DNA of 64,000 nt. It comes from Alloalcanivorax marinus. GTDB lineage: Bacteria > Pseudomonadota > Gammaproteobacteria > Pseudomonadales > Alcanivoracaceae. The stretch spans positions 310,001 through 374,000 of the forward strand of contig NZ_JAEKJB010000002.1 of the NCBI RefSeq assembly GCF_016785095.1, written 5' to 3'. Position 1 is the first letter of the stretch, and every line of letters begins with the position of its first letter. Below the pieces are notes generated by a model. The model did no database searches and was not told the DNA's origin. It worked only from the letters and a program-made list of their open reading frames with translations. The translations under genes were made by a program, and so were the position numbers. Shown here piece by piece: positions 46,683 through 56,414 of this stretch.

Positions 46683-47263
46683 AACTTGATCAGCCCGGAA
46701 AAGCCCATGAACGCCAGGGACATAAGCCCGGCGGTGATCAGGCCGATGCTCGGGCCGCGAAATGCCTCGGGCACGTCGGCCACGGCGATGCGCTCGCGCA
46801 GGGCGGCGAACAGCACCAACACCAGGGAGAAGCCCAGGGCGGCGCCCAGCCCGTAGGTCAGCGAACTCATGAAGGTGGCGTCGGCCTGGCGCACGTTGAG
46901 CAGCGCCACGCCCAGCACCGCGCAGTTGGAGGTGATCAGCGGCAGGAACACGCCCAGCACCCGGTACAGCAGCGGGCTGGCTTTCTTGACGAACATCTCG
47001 GTGAACTGCACCGCCACCGCGATCACCAGGATAAAGCTGATGGTGCGCAGGTATTCCAGGTCGAAGGGCACCAGGATGTAGGCCCAGGTCAGGTAGGACA
47101 GCACCGAGGACAGGGTCAGCACGAAGGTGGTGGCCAGGGACATGCCCATGGCGGTTTCCACCTTGTTGGACACGCCCATGAAGGGGCACAGGCCCAGAAA
47201 CTGGACCAGCACGAAATTGTTCACCAGCACCGCGCTGATCAGGATCAACAGGTATTCGGTCAT
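46679..47263 (-). CDS. rnfA: Ion-translocating oxidoreductase subunit RnfA
   Basis: This is a 194-residue integral membrane subunit, first of the rnfABCDGE operon. [27 protein letters not shown] and [19 protein letters not shown] carry the two conserved membrane cysteines. Six TM helices are visible. The ATG has a poor SD. The 228-base upstream region (47264-47491), shared with the divergent Spy-like gene, shows no clear promoter or SoxR/Fnr box by eye. Confidence 0.96.
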   Translation of the reverse strand: MTEYLLILISAVLVNNFVLVQFLGLCPFMGVSNKVETAMGMSLATTFVLTLSSVLSYLTWAYILVPFDLEYLRTISFILVIAVAVQFTEMFVKKASPLLYRVLGVFLPLITSNCAVLGVALLNVRQADATFMSSLTYGLGAALGFSLVLVLFAALRERIAVADVPEAFRGPSIGLITAGLMSLAFMGFSGLIKL

Positions 47264-47491
47264 GGGTGGCGTCGTTCTTGGGCTTCCGAGGGCGCGAGTT
47301 TAGCAAAATTTTCCGTTTCCGAGTGACCCCCGGGACACCGCGCCATGACTGGGGCGCACCGGTGAGTGGGTACTCCGGGAGCGGCCCGGGTCGGCAATTC
47401 GCGGGGAACGGGGGTGAAGAACCGTTGCCTGATCCGGTAGGGTGGTCCTCTCGCGGATCACGGATCCTGTAAAGACTGAATGGAGAACACT

Positions 47492-47950
47492 ATGACGATC
47501 GTTAAGCGACTGAGCATCACGCTGCTGATGGCACTGGGTCTGGGGGGCATGGTCCACGCCCAGCAGGCGCCGTCCCAGGCGGATCGCGTTGATCAGCTCG
47601 ACCAGATCGTGGGGCTGAGCGACGATCAGAAATCGGAGATGCGTGAATTCATGCAGGAGTCCGAGAGCAAGATCAACAGCAAGCGCATGGAAGCCCAGGA
47701 ACTGCAGCAATCCCTGAGCGAACAGATCGGTCCCGGCTATGACGAAGGCGACATCCGTGATCAGGCGGAAGAGCTGGGCGACGTGACCGGCGACATCGCC
47801 GCCGAGACCGTGCTGCTCCAGGCCCGCATCCAGGACACCCTCACCGAGGAACAGCGTGCCACCCTGGAAGAGCGCGCCCGCCAGCAGCGTGAGCAGATGC
47901 GCCAGATGCAGCAGCAAATGCAGCAACAGCAGCAGGGCCAGCAAAAATAA
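47492..47950 (+). CDS. Spy/CpxP-like (LTXXQ-related) small periplasmic protein
   Basis: This is a 152-residue exported protein. The signal peptide ends at VHA near residue 23. The mature part is all-helical and Gln-rich with GLSDDQKSEMREFMQE and LTEEQRATLEERARQQREQM, echoing the LTxxQ repeats of Spy/CpxP chaperones. It ends in a long Gln/Met tract (QMRQMQQQMQQQQQGQQK). It may act as an envelope-stress chaperone, which is inference from fold type. ATG 47492 has GGAGA 7 bases upstream, and an intrinsic terminator follows. Confidence 0.7.
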   Translation: MTIVKRLSITLLMALGLGGMVHAQQAPSQADRVDQLDQIVGLSDDQKSEMREFMQESESKINSKRMEAQELQQSLSEQIGPGYDEGDIRDQAEELGDVTGDIAAETVLLQARIQDTLTEEQRATLEERARQQREQMRQMQQQMQQQQQGQQK

Positions 47951-47977
47951 ACCCGACGCTGACACGCTGACCAAAGG

Positions 47978-48001
47978 AGCGGCCCCCGGGCCGCTTTTTT
48001 T
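47978..48001 (+). terminator. Intrinsic terminator of the Spy-like gene
   Basis: AGCGGCCC-CC-GGGCCGCT followed by TTTTTTT, 27 bases after the stop codon. Confidence 0.93.
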
Positions 48002-48063
48002 ATGGTCGCTTTTTATGCGCGCTTCAGACAGTCGGGGAGCCGGACTCTCCATCCGGGCCGCGT

Positions 48064-48164
48064 CTCGTCGTGGTCCCCCTTCCGGGAACGCCGCGAGTAC
48101 GTCCCTGTAGGCTCTCGGTTTGACATCCTGTCAAACAGGGTCCCGGAAGGGGGACCACGACGAG
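48064..48164. repeat. Nested inverted repeat (24-bp arms around an inner palindrome)
   Basis: Outer arms 48064-48087 and 48141-48164 are perfect 24-bp inverse copies (CTCGTCGTGGTCCCCCTTCC...). Centred between them is the palindrome GTTTGACA-TCC-TGTCAAAC (48118-48136). A further small hairpin GCGCTA-CGAGG-TAGCG follows near 48166. No coding potential. It may be a repeat-family member or a large structured RNA end between the Spy-like gene and the metG 3' end. Confidence 0.75.
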
Positions 48165-48218
48165 GCGCTACGAGGTAGCGTCCCGCGTGGCTCCGTAGGT
48201 TGAATATCGCGGCAGGAG

Positions 48219-50243
48219 CTAGCGGACTTCCATGCCCGGTTCGGCGCCGCTGTCGGGAGACAGCAGGAAGATGTCGTCGCCGCCGGGGCCGGCGGCCAGC
48301 ACCATGCCTTCGGAGAGACCGAACTTCATCTTGCGCGGCGCCAGGTTGGCGACCAGCACCACCATCTTGCCTTCCAGTTCCTCGGGCGCGTACTTGGCCT
48401 TGATGCCCGCGAACACATTGCGCTGGCCCAGCTCGCCCACGTCCAGGGTCAGTTGCAGCAGCTTATCGGCGCCTTCCACGTGTTGGGCCTGGACCACGCG
48501 GGCGGCGCGCAGCTTGACCTTGAGGAAGTCGTCGATGGTGATGGTGTCGTCCCCGGTGTCTTCTTCCTGGTTGGCGCCGTTGTCGGCCGGGGCCGCCGGG
48601 TTGGTGTCCCGGGAGTCCGCCAGCATGGCCTCGATGTGGCCCATGTCGACCCGCGCCATGAGTGGCTTGAACTTGTTGATCGGGTGCTCGAGCAGCAGCT
48701 TGTCGGCGTCCTGCCAGGTCAACGGCTCGATGTTGAGGAACGCCTCGGCCCGTTCCGCCAGGCCCGGCAGCACCGGCTTGAGGTAGAGCGCCAGCAGGCG
48801 GAATACGTTCAGAGCGGTGGTGCAGATTTCCAGCACCTCGCGGTCCTTGCCTTCTTCCTTGGCCAGGCTCCAGGGGGCCTTGTCGGCGATGTAGCCGTTG
48901 GCGTGGTCGGCCAGGGCCATGATCTCGCGCATCGCCTTGCCGAACTCGCGCTGCTCGTAGAAGGTCGCGATATGGGCGGCGGCTTGCTGCGCTTCCTGCA
49001 CCAGCAGCGGGTTGTCCGGGTGGGCACTGAGGGTGCCGCCGAATTTCTTCACGAAGTTGCCGGTGCGGCTGGCGATGTTGACCACCTTGCCGACCAGGTC
49101 GGTGTTCACCCGCTGGGCGAAGTCTTCCAGGTTGAGGTCGAAGTCATCGACCCGGCTGTTGAGCTTGGCGGCGAAGTAATAACGCAGATATTCCGGGTCC
49201 AGATGGTCCAGGTAGGTGCGCGCCATGATGAAGGTGCCGCGTGACTTGGACATCTTGGCGCCGTTGACGGTGACGAAGCCGTGGCTGTAGATGGCGGTGG
49301 GTTTGCGCAGCCCGGCGCCTTCCAGCATGGCCGGCCAGAACAGGCCGTGGAAGTTGATGATGTCCTTGCCGATGAAGTGATACAGCTCGGCGCTGGAATC
49401 CGCTTTCCAGTATTCGTCGAAGTCCCAGCCTTCACGGTCGCACAGGTTCTTGAAGCTGGCCATGTAGCCGATCGGTGCGTCCAGCCAGACATAGAAGTAC
49501 TTGCCCGGGTAGCCGGGAATCTCGAAACCGAAGTAGGGCGCTTCCCGGGAGATGTCCCAGGGCTGCAGGTCTTCCATCCATTCCTGCAGTTTGTTGGCGA
49601 CCCCTTCCTGGAGCGAGCCGGAGCGGGTCCATTCGCGCAGCATGGGCTCGAACTGGGGCAGGTCGAAGAACAGCTGCGTGGTCTGTTTTTCCACCGGCGT
49701 GGCGCCGCTCACCGCGGAGTAGGGGGCGATCAGCTCCGACGGTGAATAGGTGGCGCCGCACACTTCGCAGTTGTCGCCGTACTGGTCCTCGGCGCCGCAT
49801 TTCGGGCAGGTGCCGCGCACGAAGCGGTCGGACAGGAACATGCCCTTTTCCGGGTCGTAAAGCTGGGTGATCTCCTTTTCAATGATGTAGCCGGCGTCCT
49901 TGTTGCGCTGGAAGATCATCTCGGAGAACGCCCGGTTTTCCGGGCTGTGGGTGCTGTAGTAGTTGTCGAAACGGATCTGGAAATCGGCGAAGTCCCGTTC
50001 GTGGCTTGCCTTCACCTCGGCGATCTGCTGCTCCGGGCTGATGCCCTTTTCCTCCGCCTTGAGCATGATGGCGGTGCCGTGGGCGTCGTCGGCGCACACA
50101 TAGGTGCATTGCTGTCCGCGCAGCTTCTGGAAGCGGACCCAGATGTCGGTCTGGATGTATTCCAGCAGGTGGCCCAGGTGAATCGGGCCGTTGGCGTAGG
50201 GCAGGGCGCTGGTGACCAGGATCTTGCGGGGTTGTTCGCTCAT
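48219..50243 (-). CDS. metG: Methionyl-tRNA synthetase
   Basis: This is a 674-residue class I synthetase charging tRNA-Met. The HIGH-type motif is [20 protein letters not shown], and the zinc knuckle [18 protein letters not shown] (two CxxC pairs). [12 protein letters not shown] is the KMSKS loop. The C-terminal OB-fold tRNA-binding domain (about 575-674: [39 protein letters not shown]) gives the long dimeric form. An Asn/Ala/Asp-rich linker precedes it. AAGG lies upstream of the ATG. Confidence 0.98.
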   Translation of the reverse strand: MSEQPRKILVTSALPYANGPIHLGHLLEYIQTDIWVRFQKLRGQQCTYVCADDAHGTAIMLKAEEKGISPEQQIAEVKASHERDFADFQIRFDNYYSTHSPENRAFSEMIFQRNKDAGYIIEKEITQLYDPEKGMFLSDRFVRGTCPKCGAEDQYGDNCEVCGATYSPSELIAPYSAVSGATPVEKQTTQLFFDLPQFEPMLREWTRSGSLQEGVANKLQEWMEDLQPWDISREAPYFGFEIPGYPGKYFYVWLDAPIGYMASFKNLCDREGWDFDEYWKADSSAELYHFIGKDIINFHGLFWPAMLEGAGLRKPTAIYSHGFVTVNGAKMSKSRGTFIMARTYLDHLDPEYLRYYFAAKLNSRVDDFDLNLEDFAQRVNTDLVGKVVNIASRTGNFVKKFGGTLSAHPDNPLLVQEAQQAAAHIATFYEQREFGKAMREIMALADHANGYIADKAPWSLAKEEGKDREVLEICTTALNVFRLLALYLKPVLPGLAERAEAFLNIEPLTWQDADKLLLEHPINKFKPLMARVDMGHIEAMLADSRDTNPAAPADNGANQEEDTGDDTITIDDFLKVKLRAARVVQAQHVEGADKLLQLTLDVGELGQRNVFAGIKAKYAPEELEGKMVVLVANLAPRKMKFGLSEGMVLAAGPGGDDIFLLSPDSGAEPGMEVR

Positions 50244-50320
50244 GGGGCCTTCAGTCTTCGACGGGAAATCAGGCCCGCTATGATACTGGCCCCGACGCGC
50301 GGTTGAAACTGCCAGGCCGG

Positions 50321-50343
50321 ATCGTGGCTGAAGCCGCTCCTAC
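50321..50343. repeat. REP-like single unit, GGCTTCAGCC subfamily
   Basis: One unit in inverse orientation with a mutated flank (ATCGTGGCTGAAGCCGCTCC), between metG and the hybrid kinase gene. Confidence 0.8.
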
Positions 50344-50359
50344 CGAGTGTTGGGGCGGG

Positions 50360-53155
50360 TCAGCCGCCGCTCATGGCGCGGTTGCGCTGCAGCGCCTCCA
50401 GCACCTGGTTGCGCGATACCGGCTTGCTCAGGTAATCGTCCACGCCGGCGTCGCGGGCCTTTTGCACGTAGTCACCGGTGGCGTGGGCGGAAAGGGCGAT
50501 GATCCAGCACGGGTCCACGTCCAGCCGGGTTTCCAGCAGGCGGATCTCGCGGGTGGCGGCGTAGCCGTCCAGCACCGGCATTTCGCAGTCCATGAAGATC
50601 ACGTCCCAGTTGCCCGGGCTGGATTCCATGCGCCGTACCGCCTGGCCACCGTCGGTGAGCAGGGTGGCCTGGATGCCGATCGAGCGCAGGATGCTGTCGA
50701 TCACCAGCTGGTTGACGGCGTTGTCCTCCACCACCATCACATTGAGCCGCGACAGGCTCGGGTGGCCACGGGGGGGAGGCGCCACCACCGGGTTGGTCGC
50801 TTCCTCGCGCTCGCGCAATTGGGTGCACAGGCTGTGCTTGAGGGCCCGGGACGACACCGGCGTTTCCACCAGCAGCAGGTCGCCGGGCAGCTCACCGGTG
50901 ATCTCCGCGCCGGTGGCCTGCAGGATCAGCAGCGGTGGATTACCGAGCCGCTCGCGGATCACCTTGAGATCCTCGCGGCGGGCCAGGTTAGCTTCCGAGG
51001 CGAGCAGCAGGTCCGCCGACGCTTCCTCGGCGTCCAGGCCGGCCAGGGCCTGCTCGCAATCGGCGTATTCCTGCACCGTCAGGCCCCAGCGGGTCATCAG
51101 TTGCGACAGGCTCAGGGCCAGGGACGGATCGTTGTTGATCATCAGCACGCGGTGGCCGGTGAGGGCCTTCTCCGGTCGCGCCGGCTCCCGGGCCACGGTG
51201 GGCAGGGTTACCCAGAAGGTGGCGCCCCGGCCCAGCGAACTGGACACGCCGATCTCGCCGCCGAGCAGTTCGGTGAGCCGCTTGCAGATGGTCAGGCCCA
51301 GGCCGGCGCCCTGCTGGCGGTGGCGGCCGCCGCGGCTGGACTGGCCGAACACCTGGAACAGATTCTGTTGCTGGGCCTCGTCCAGGCCGATGCCGGTGTC
51401 CACCACCTCCAGCATGATCACGCAATGGCCCTGTTCGTCCGGTGGTTGGCGCACGCCCAGGTGCAGTGCCACCTGGCCCCGCTCGGTGAACTTGTAGGCG
51501 TTGCCAAGCAGGTTGGTGAGGATCTGCTTGACCCGGATCGGGTCGGTGCGGATGCGCCGGGGTACCCGGGAATCGATGTAGGTATACAGCGACACACCGC
51601 TTTGCGTGGCGCGCACCGCGAACAGCCGCACGCAGTCATCCAGCAACTGCTCCAGATCCACGTCCTGGTATTCCAGCTCCAGCTTGCCGGATTCGATGCG
51701 TGAGTAGTCGAGAATGTCGTTGATCACCGTGACCAGGGACTGGGTGGACTGGTGGATGGTGTCCACGTACTGGGCCTGCTGGCCGCTCAAATCGGTGCGC
51801 CGCAGCAGGTCGGTCATGCCGATGATGCCGTTCATCGGCGTGCGGATTTCGTGGCTCATGGTGGCCAGGAACTCGCTCTTGGCCTGGTTGCGGGCGCCGG
51901 CCTTGAAGGCGTCCATCTCGGCGATGGCCTTGTCGCGCACCGACAGCGCGTGGGCCTCCTTGAGCCGGTTGATACGGCGCGCCAGGGCCAGCGACAGCAG
52001 AATCACCTCCAGGAACACGCCGACTTGCAACAGGTTCTCGGTGAGGTCGGTGCGTGGCAGCACGCCGTACTTGTTTAGCGACATGGCCGCCGCGCCGACA
52101 ATGAAGCACAGCCAGGCCAGGGTGAAGATACGCGCGTCCGGGTCGCCGGCGGCGCTGCGCAGCAACCCGGCCAGCAGGATGCTGAAGTCCATCGCCAGCA
52201 CCGCCAGCACGGCCACCGGAATCAGCCACTGGCGGCTCACGAACGGCGCCGCCAGCAGCAGCACCACGCCGGTGGTCACCAGCCCCTTGAGCAGGCGCGC
52301 CAGTGGCGGCGCCCGGGCCGGCAGATCAAGGAAATGCAGGGTGAACAGCGACGGCAGGATCACCAGCACCGGCAACAGGTAGTGCAGCACGTACTGGCTG
52401 AGCAGCGCCGAACCGGGCCACAGGTACTTCTGCGCGTAGCCGTGCAGCACCGCCATGAACAGGGTGATGGCCAGGGACCAGAGCACGTACAGCAGATAGG
52501 CCCGTTCGCGGATCGAGAAGAACAGCGACAGGTTATAGAGGATCATCACCAGCATGCCGCCGAAGAACACGCCCTGGACCAGGGTGTGGCTGAGCAGCGA
52601 CTGGTCGTAGGCGGACTTGCTCATCAGCCGCAGAGGCAGTTGAATGCTATGAGGCGACGATACCTTCATCAGCACGGTACGCTCGGCGCCGGGGGGCAGG
52701 TCCAGGGGAAACGCCGGCAGCGCTTCCGGTGCCGGGCGCACGTTGAAGGGGCGGTCCATGCCGCTGCGGTAGTCGGCCACCACCCGGTCGCCGTCGAGCA
52801 CGTGCACGTCCAGCTCGCCGAGCATGGCATACTCCACCACCAGCCATTCCCGCAGCGGCTGGTCGGAGGCGTTGCGCACCGGCAGGCGGAACCAGCACTG
52901 GTCGGCGGTGAAGCCCAGGTTGGGCATGCCGGTGGCGCGCCGCCAGGGCCAGGCGTCCGGGTCGCTTTTCAGGGCTTCCAGAGCGGGGGACTGTTCCGGG
53001 GGCGAACAAAAATAACCGAGGGCCGCGTAAGGTCGCAGAGTGTCGGTCTGGCCGTCGATCACGGCGCTTTCCTGGCTCCACGCGGGGGCGGGAAGGAGCC
53101 CGATCAGGAGTGTCAGTACGGCGAACCGCAGAAGGTAAGAAACCGCGTCCTGCAT
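50360..53155 (-). CDS. 7TM-DISM hybrid sensor histidine kinase with two receiver-like domains
   Basis: This is a 931-residue sensor. The signal peptide is followed by a 7TMR-DISM extracellular domain (about 30-180), seven TM helices (about 190-395), and a HisKA domain with phospho-His near 430 ([19 protein letters not shown]). HATPase_c follows, with N box [22 protein letters not shown] and [11 protein letters not shown]. Next comes a receiver-like domain lacking a recognisable phospho-Asp ([10 protein letters not shown]...[10 protein letters not shown]), then a true receiver with Asp near 853 ([17 protein letters not shown]) and Lys in YLSKPV. There is no HPt or DNA-binding domain, so it should pass the phosphate on to a separate HPt. 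The ligand is unknown; DISM sensors often respond to carbohydrates or surface cues. The start is ATG 53155, preceded by an in-frame TTG. Confidence 0.93.
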   Translation of the reverse strand: MQDAVSYLLRFAVLTLLIGLLPAPAWSQESAVIDGQTDTLRPYAALGYFCSPPEQSPALEALKSDPDAWPWRRATGMPNLGFTADQCWFRLPVRNASDQPLREWLVVEYAMLGELDVHVLDGDRVVADYRSGMDRPFNVRPAPEALPAFPLDLPPGAERTVLMKVSSPHSIQLPLRLMSKSAYDQSLLSHTLVQGVFFGGMLVMILYNLSLFFSIRERAYLLYVLWSLAITLFMAVLHGYAQKYLWPGSALLSQYVLHYLLPVLVILPSLFTLHFLDLPARAPPLARLLKGLVTTGVVLLLAAPFVSRQWLIPVAVLAVLAMDFSILLAGLLRSAAGDPDARIFTLAWLCFIVGAAAMSLNKYGVLPRTDLTENLLQVGVFLEVILLSLALARRINRLKEAHALSVRDKAIAEMDAFKAGARNQAKSEFLATMSHEIRTPMNGIIGMTDLLRRTDLSGQQAQYVDTIHQSTQSLVTVINDILDYSRIESGKLELEYQDVDLEQLLDDCVRLFAVRATQSGVSLYTYIDSRVPRRIRTDPIRVKQILTNLLGNAYKFTERGQVALHLGVRQPPDEQGHCVIMLEVVDTGIGLDEAQQQNLFQVFGQSSRGGRHRQQGAGLGLTICKRLTELLGGEIGVSSSLGRGATFWVTLPTVAREPARPEKALTGHRVLMINNDPSLALSLSQLMTRWGLTVQEYADCEQALAGLDAEEASADLLLASEANLARREDLKVIRERLGNPPLLILQATGAEITGELPGDLLLVETPVSSRALKHSLCTQLREREEATNPVVAPPPRGHPSLSRLNVMVVEDNAVNQLVIDSILRSIGIQATLLTDGGQAVRRMESSPGNWDVIFMDCEMPVLDGYAATREIRLLETRLDVDPCWIIALSAHATGDYVQKARDAGVDDYLSKPVSRNQVLEALQRNRAMSGG

Positions 53156-53244
53156 CAAAATAAAGGGTATCCCGTCGTTGGCCTTTATGGATGCTAGCAG
53201 CGCGCATGCGGGGGCTCAATCAGCGATGGCCCGGGGAGGGAACC

Positions 53245-54666
53245 TTGACCACACCTGTCGCACCATTCGCGGTGGGGCCGATCGTCGGCACCGCCGGTCG
53301 CACCCATATCCGCATCCTCGGCGTGATGCCGTCCGCCGCCCTGCCGGCCGGCCGCAAAGCGCCCCATGGCCGCATCCGCTGGCGGGCGGTGGGCGAGCCG
53401 CACTGGCGCGGGCCCCGGCACTTCCGCATCAACGGTAATTTCGACAGCAGCGGCGTGGTGGTGCTGCGCGATCTTCGTCCCGGCACCCGCTATGAATACC
53501 AGGCCGGCTATGTGGACAAGGCGGACACCGTCGACACCCAGCTCGACTGGCACCGCCTGCCCCTCGGGCACTTTCGCACCGCGCCGGAGGACGACTGGGC
53601 GCCGGTGAGTTTCCTGTTCGGTTCCTGCTGCTATCGCTTCGTCGGCCTCGATCACGAGGTGGAGGACGATCGCGCCGACCGTATCTTCGACGTCATGGGC
53701 CGGCAGACCGCCGACCGGCATACCGACTTCGTCATGTACGCCGGCGACCAGGTCTACGCCGACGCCACCTGGAAGCTGGGCGCCGCCTCCTCCCAACAGC
53801 AATACTTCGACCTCTATCGGCAGAGCTTCGGCCAGCCCAATATCCGCCGGCTGATGGCCAATCACAACCACCATATGATCCTCGACGACCATGAGATCGA
53901 GAACAACTGGCCGGCGCGGGCCAACCCGGATCTGTGGACCAGCAAGTACCCGGCGGCCATGAAGGCCTACCAGATCTATCAGGCTTCCCATTCCCCGGCG
54001 GTGCCCCTGAACGCCGCGGGCAGCCGCCTGGACCGGGATCCGGAGCGGCTCTGGTATCGCTTCCGTTGGGGCTGTGCCGATTTCTTCCTGATGGATCTGC
54101 GCACCGAGCGCGCCCTGAGCCGCTGGCCCTGGCAGCGCGACATTATGTCCCGGGAGCAGGAGGAGGCGGTGCTGGCCTGGCTTAACGACAGCCCGGACCG
54201 GGTCAAATGCCTGGTCTCCTCGGTGCCGCTGTTTCCCGAACAGCGCTGGCCGTTTCGTGGCGAGGACAGTTGGGAGGGCTTCCGCGCCCAGCGCCAGCGG
54301 CTGCTGGACGGCATCCGCGCCAGTGGCGCGCGGCGGCTACTGGTGCTCAGCGGCGATGTACACGCGTCCCTGTACGCGCGCCTGGACGGCTTCGGCAAGG
54401 CGCCGCTGCACGCCTGGATCTGCTCCGGCCTGTTCTGGCCCACGGCGTTGATGGCGTTCCGCTGGTACCGGCCGATGATCCGCGATAACCACCGCCTGCG
54501 CGGCCTGTGGAAGCCGTCCCTGGGCAAGGTGCGGGTACCGGGGCCGGTGTACAGCCGTGACGCCTTCTCCCGGGTCAGCCTGGACGAGCGGGGCGCGCGG
54601 CTGGAGCTGTTCGACCGGGATGGCGACCTGGTCCCCGATGTCGGCGCGAACATACAGTGGGAATAG
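53245..54666 (+). CDS. PhoD-like metallophosphatase (alkaline phosphatase D family)
   Basis: This is a protein of about 473 residues. An N-terminal fibronectin-like domain (TRYEYQAGYVD) precedes a PhoD catalytic domain: FLFGSCCYRF, FVMYAGDQVYAD (metal Asp), MILDDHEIENNW (DDHE metal/catalytic), LMDLRTERALS, and LVLSGDVHASLYA (GDVH). The family hydrolyses phosphomono- or diesters using Fe/Ca. No signal peptide or Tat motif is visible, so a cytoplasmic enzyme is likely, unlike secreted PhoD. TTG 53245 is favoured by GGGGAGGG just upstream; ATG 53206 gives 13 extra residues without SD. It is divergent from the sensor kinase. Confidence 0.85.
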   Translation: MTTPVAPFAVGPIVGTAGRTHIRILGVMPSAALPAGRKAPHGRIRWRAVGEPHWRGPRHFRINGNFDSSGVVVLRDLRPGTRYEYQAGYVDKADTVDTQLDWHRLPLGHFRTAPEDDWAPVSFLFGSCCYRFVGLDHEVEDDRADRIFDVMGRQTADRHTDFVMYAGDQVYADATWKLGAASSQQQYFDLYRQSFGQPNIRRLMANHNHHMILDDHEIENNWPARANPDLWTSKYPAAMKAYQIYQASHSPAVPLNAAGSRLDRDPERLWYRFRWGCADFFLMDLRTERALSRWPWQRDIMSREQEEAVLAWLNDSPDRVKCLVSSVPLFPEQRWPFRGEDSWEGFRAQRQRLLDGIRASGARRLLVLSGDVHASLYARLDGFGKAPLHAWICSGLFWPTALMAFRWYRPMIRDNHRLRGLWKPSLGKVRVPGPVYSRDAFSRVSLDERGARLELFDRDGDLVPDVGANIQWE

Positions 54667-54782
54667 CTAATTTCCTACACGAATCAGAGCAAATGTCTGA
54701 TCGATAACCGGCGTCGCCGCTCTTATAGTGGTTTTGCAAGGACGCGAAAGAACAAGGAAGTTCATTCGGCCCGGTACAGCCC

Positions 54783-54814
54783 CGCCCGCCCTCCCCAGGC
54801 GGGCGTTTCTTTTT
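54783..54814 (+). terminator. Intrinsic terminator without an evident upstream gene (possible sRNA end)
   Basis: CGCCCGCC-(7)-GGCGGGCG followed by TTTCTTTTT. It lies about 115 bases after the PhoD-like stop. A TTATAGT -10-like sequence (54723-54729) lies 55-60 bases upstream of the hairpin, so a short transcript is conceivable. It may equally be the phosphatase gene terminator. Confidence 0.75.
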
Positions 54815-54864
54815 GCGGCCCTGGTCCCCATAATGGCGCCCCCGCCAACCCCGGAGGACCCGCC

Positions 54865-55176
54865 ATGGCCGACACCCGCGACACGGACATCCTCAAAGCC
54901 AAGCTCAACCAGGAAACCGCCCGCGCCCATTGGGCGGAATTGCAGCCGTTTTTTGCCCGGGGCCAGACCGTGGCCGTGGCCGGCGACCTGGACCTGATCG
55001 AGGTGGCGGTGGCGTTCGCCGAGGACCGGGCCGGGCAGCTCCAGCAGTGGCGTGCCCAGGGGCGCGTGGACGGCGTCCAGGACGAACAGGCGCGGGCCTG
55101 GTTCGAGGCCGGCCAGGAACTATGGACCGTGGTGGTGATGCCCTGGGTGCTGGTGCAGCCGGTGCGCCCGCACTGA
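54865..55176 (+). CDS. DUF2288 family protein
   Basis: This is a 103-residue cytoplasmic protein of unknown function. KLNQETARAHWAELQPFFARG at the N terminus, the central VAVAGDLDLIEVAVAFAEDRA and the C-terminal LWTVVVMPWVLVQPVRP follow the DUF2288 pattern. The SD GGAGG lies 8 bases before the ATG. It appears monocistronic: a terminator precedes it and a REP pair follows. Confidence 0.85.
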   Translation: MADTRDTDILKAKLNQETARAHWAELQPFFARGQTVAVAGDLDLIEVAVAFAEDRAGQLQQWRAQGRVDGVQDEQARAWFEAGQELWTVVVMPWVLVQPVRPH

Positions 55177-55191
55177 GCACCGCCCCGACCA

Positions 55192-55249
55192 ATCGCGACT
55201 GAAGTCGCTCCTACAGGGGAGCCCCCGTAGGAGCGACTTCAGTCGCGAT
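55192..55249. repeat. REP-like inverted pair
   Basis: Short-form units 55192-55214 and 55227-55249 lie in opposite orientation around AGGGGAGCCCCC, itself a small palindrome. The pair sits between DUF2288 and the LexA-type promoter. Confidence 0.9.
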
Positions 55250-55274
55250 CCCCACCGCTCCGGGTGGTAACACG

Positions 55275-55302
55275 TTGCAGTCCCGTCCGCCCTGGATATA
55301 CT
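55275..55302 (+). promoter_or_regulatory. Sigma-70 promoter of the radical SAM gene
   Basis: TTGCAG (55275-55280), 16-base spacer, TATACT (55297-55302). The transcript would start near 55309, within the LexA box, about 25 bases before the ATG. Confidence 0.8.
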
Positions 55303-55318
55303 GTCCATAAGAACAGTA
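55299..55318. promoter_or_regulatory. LexA box (SOS operator)
   Basis: TACTGT-N8-ACAGTA is a perfect 6-bp inverted repeat that contains the CTG-N10-CAG LexA consensus. It overlaps the -10 and the expected start site, ideal for repression. The homologous gene (PA0069) belongs to the LexA regulon of P. aeruginosa. Confidence 0.9.
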
Positions 55319-55333
55319 TTCCGGAGCTTTCCC

Positions 55334-56380
55334 ATGGCCACCAGCACGTCCAATCGTGGCACCCTGAACCGGCGCCCCGGCCGCTTCGCGGTGACTCACA
55401 GCGAGCATGACGAACCGGCGGCGGCGCGGCCCACCCGCTATCATCGGGAGATCGCCCGCTCGATTCTCACCCGCAACCAGAGCCCGGACCTGCATTTCGA
55501 CACCAGCCTCAACCCCTACCGGGGCTGCGAGCACGGTTGCATCTACTGTTTCGCGCGTCCCAATCACGCCTATGTGGATCTATCCCCGGGGCAGGACTTC
55601 GAGAGCGAGATTTTCTGCAAGGACAACGCCGCCGAGGTGCTGCGCGATACCCTGCGCAAGCCCGGCTACCAGTGCCGTCCCCTGGTCATCGGCACCGCCA
55701 CCGATCCCTACCAGCCGGTGGAGCGGGAGCGCCGCATCACCCGGGAGATCCTGCAGGTGCTCAGCGAATGCCGGCACCCGTTCAGCCTGATCACCAAGAG
55801 CGCCCTGGTGCTGCGCGACCTGGATCTGATCGGCCCCATGGCCCGGGAGGGGCGCGCCTCGGTGGCGGTGTCGGTGACCACCCTGGACAACCGCCTCAAG
55901 GGTCAGCTGGAGCCCCGCGCCAGCGGCGGCCGGGAGCGGCTGCGGGCGGTCCGTGAGCTGGCCCGTGCCGGGGTACCGGTGACGGTGCTGGTGGCGCCGC
56001 TGATTCCCTTCATCAACGACCATGAAATGGAGGACATCGTCGAGCAGGTGGCCGCCGCCGGCGCGCGCAGCGCCGGCTATGTGATCCTGCGTTTGCCCCA
56101 CGAACTGGGCGGGCTCTGGGAGGAGTGGCTGGAAACCCACTATCCGGACCGGGCCGGCAAGGTGATGGCCACGGTGCGGGAGCTGCACGGCGGCGCCGTC
56201 TACGACAGCGCCTGGCATCATCGCCACCGGGGCCAGGGACCCTGGGCGCAATTGCTTTCGCGGCGTTTCCGCACCGCCTGCCAGCGCGCCGGTCTGGCGC
56301 CCCGGGAAGCCTTCACCCTGGACACCGGTGCTTTCCGGCCACCGGGGCTGGCCGGGCAACTGCATTTGTGGGACGGTTAG
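55334..56380 (+). CDS. PA0069-family radical SAM protein (SplB-like)
   Basis: This is a 348-residue radical SAM enzyme. The cluster motif C-x3-C-x2-C is YRGCEHGCIYCFARP (near residue 60). HFDTSLNPY precedes it, and VIGTATDPYQPVERE plus SLITKSALVLRDLDL follow, as in the SplB-related group. Function is unknown, but the LexA operator overlapping its promoter places it in the DNA-damage response, compatible with a repair or nucleic-acid role. The start ATG 55334 has CCGGAG 9 bases upstream. Confidence 0.93.
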   Translation: MATSTSNRGTLNRRPGRFAVTHSEHDEPAAARPTRYHREIARSILTRNQSPDLHFDTSLNPYRGCEHGCIYCFARPNHAYVDLSPGQDFESEIFCKDNAAEVLRDTLRKPGYQCRPLVIGTATDPYQPVERERRITREILQVLSECRHPFSLITKSALVLRDLDLIGPMAREGRASVAVSVTTLDNRLKGQLEPRASGGRERLRAVRELARAGVPVTVLVAPLIPFINDHEMEDIVEQVAAAGARSAGYVILRLPHELGGLWEEWLETHYPDRAGKVMATVRELHGGAVYDSAWHHRHRGQGPWAQLLSRRFRTACQRAGLAPREAFTLDTGAFRPPGLAGQLHLWDG

Positions 56381-56414
56381 CGGCCCCGATTCACCACCCC
56401 CGGAGAGCCCCGAT

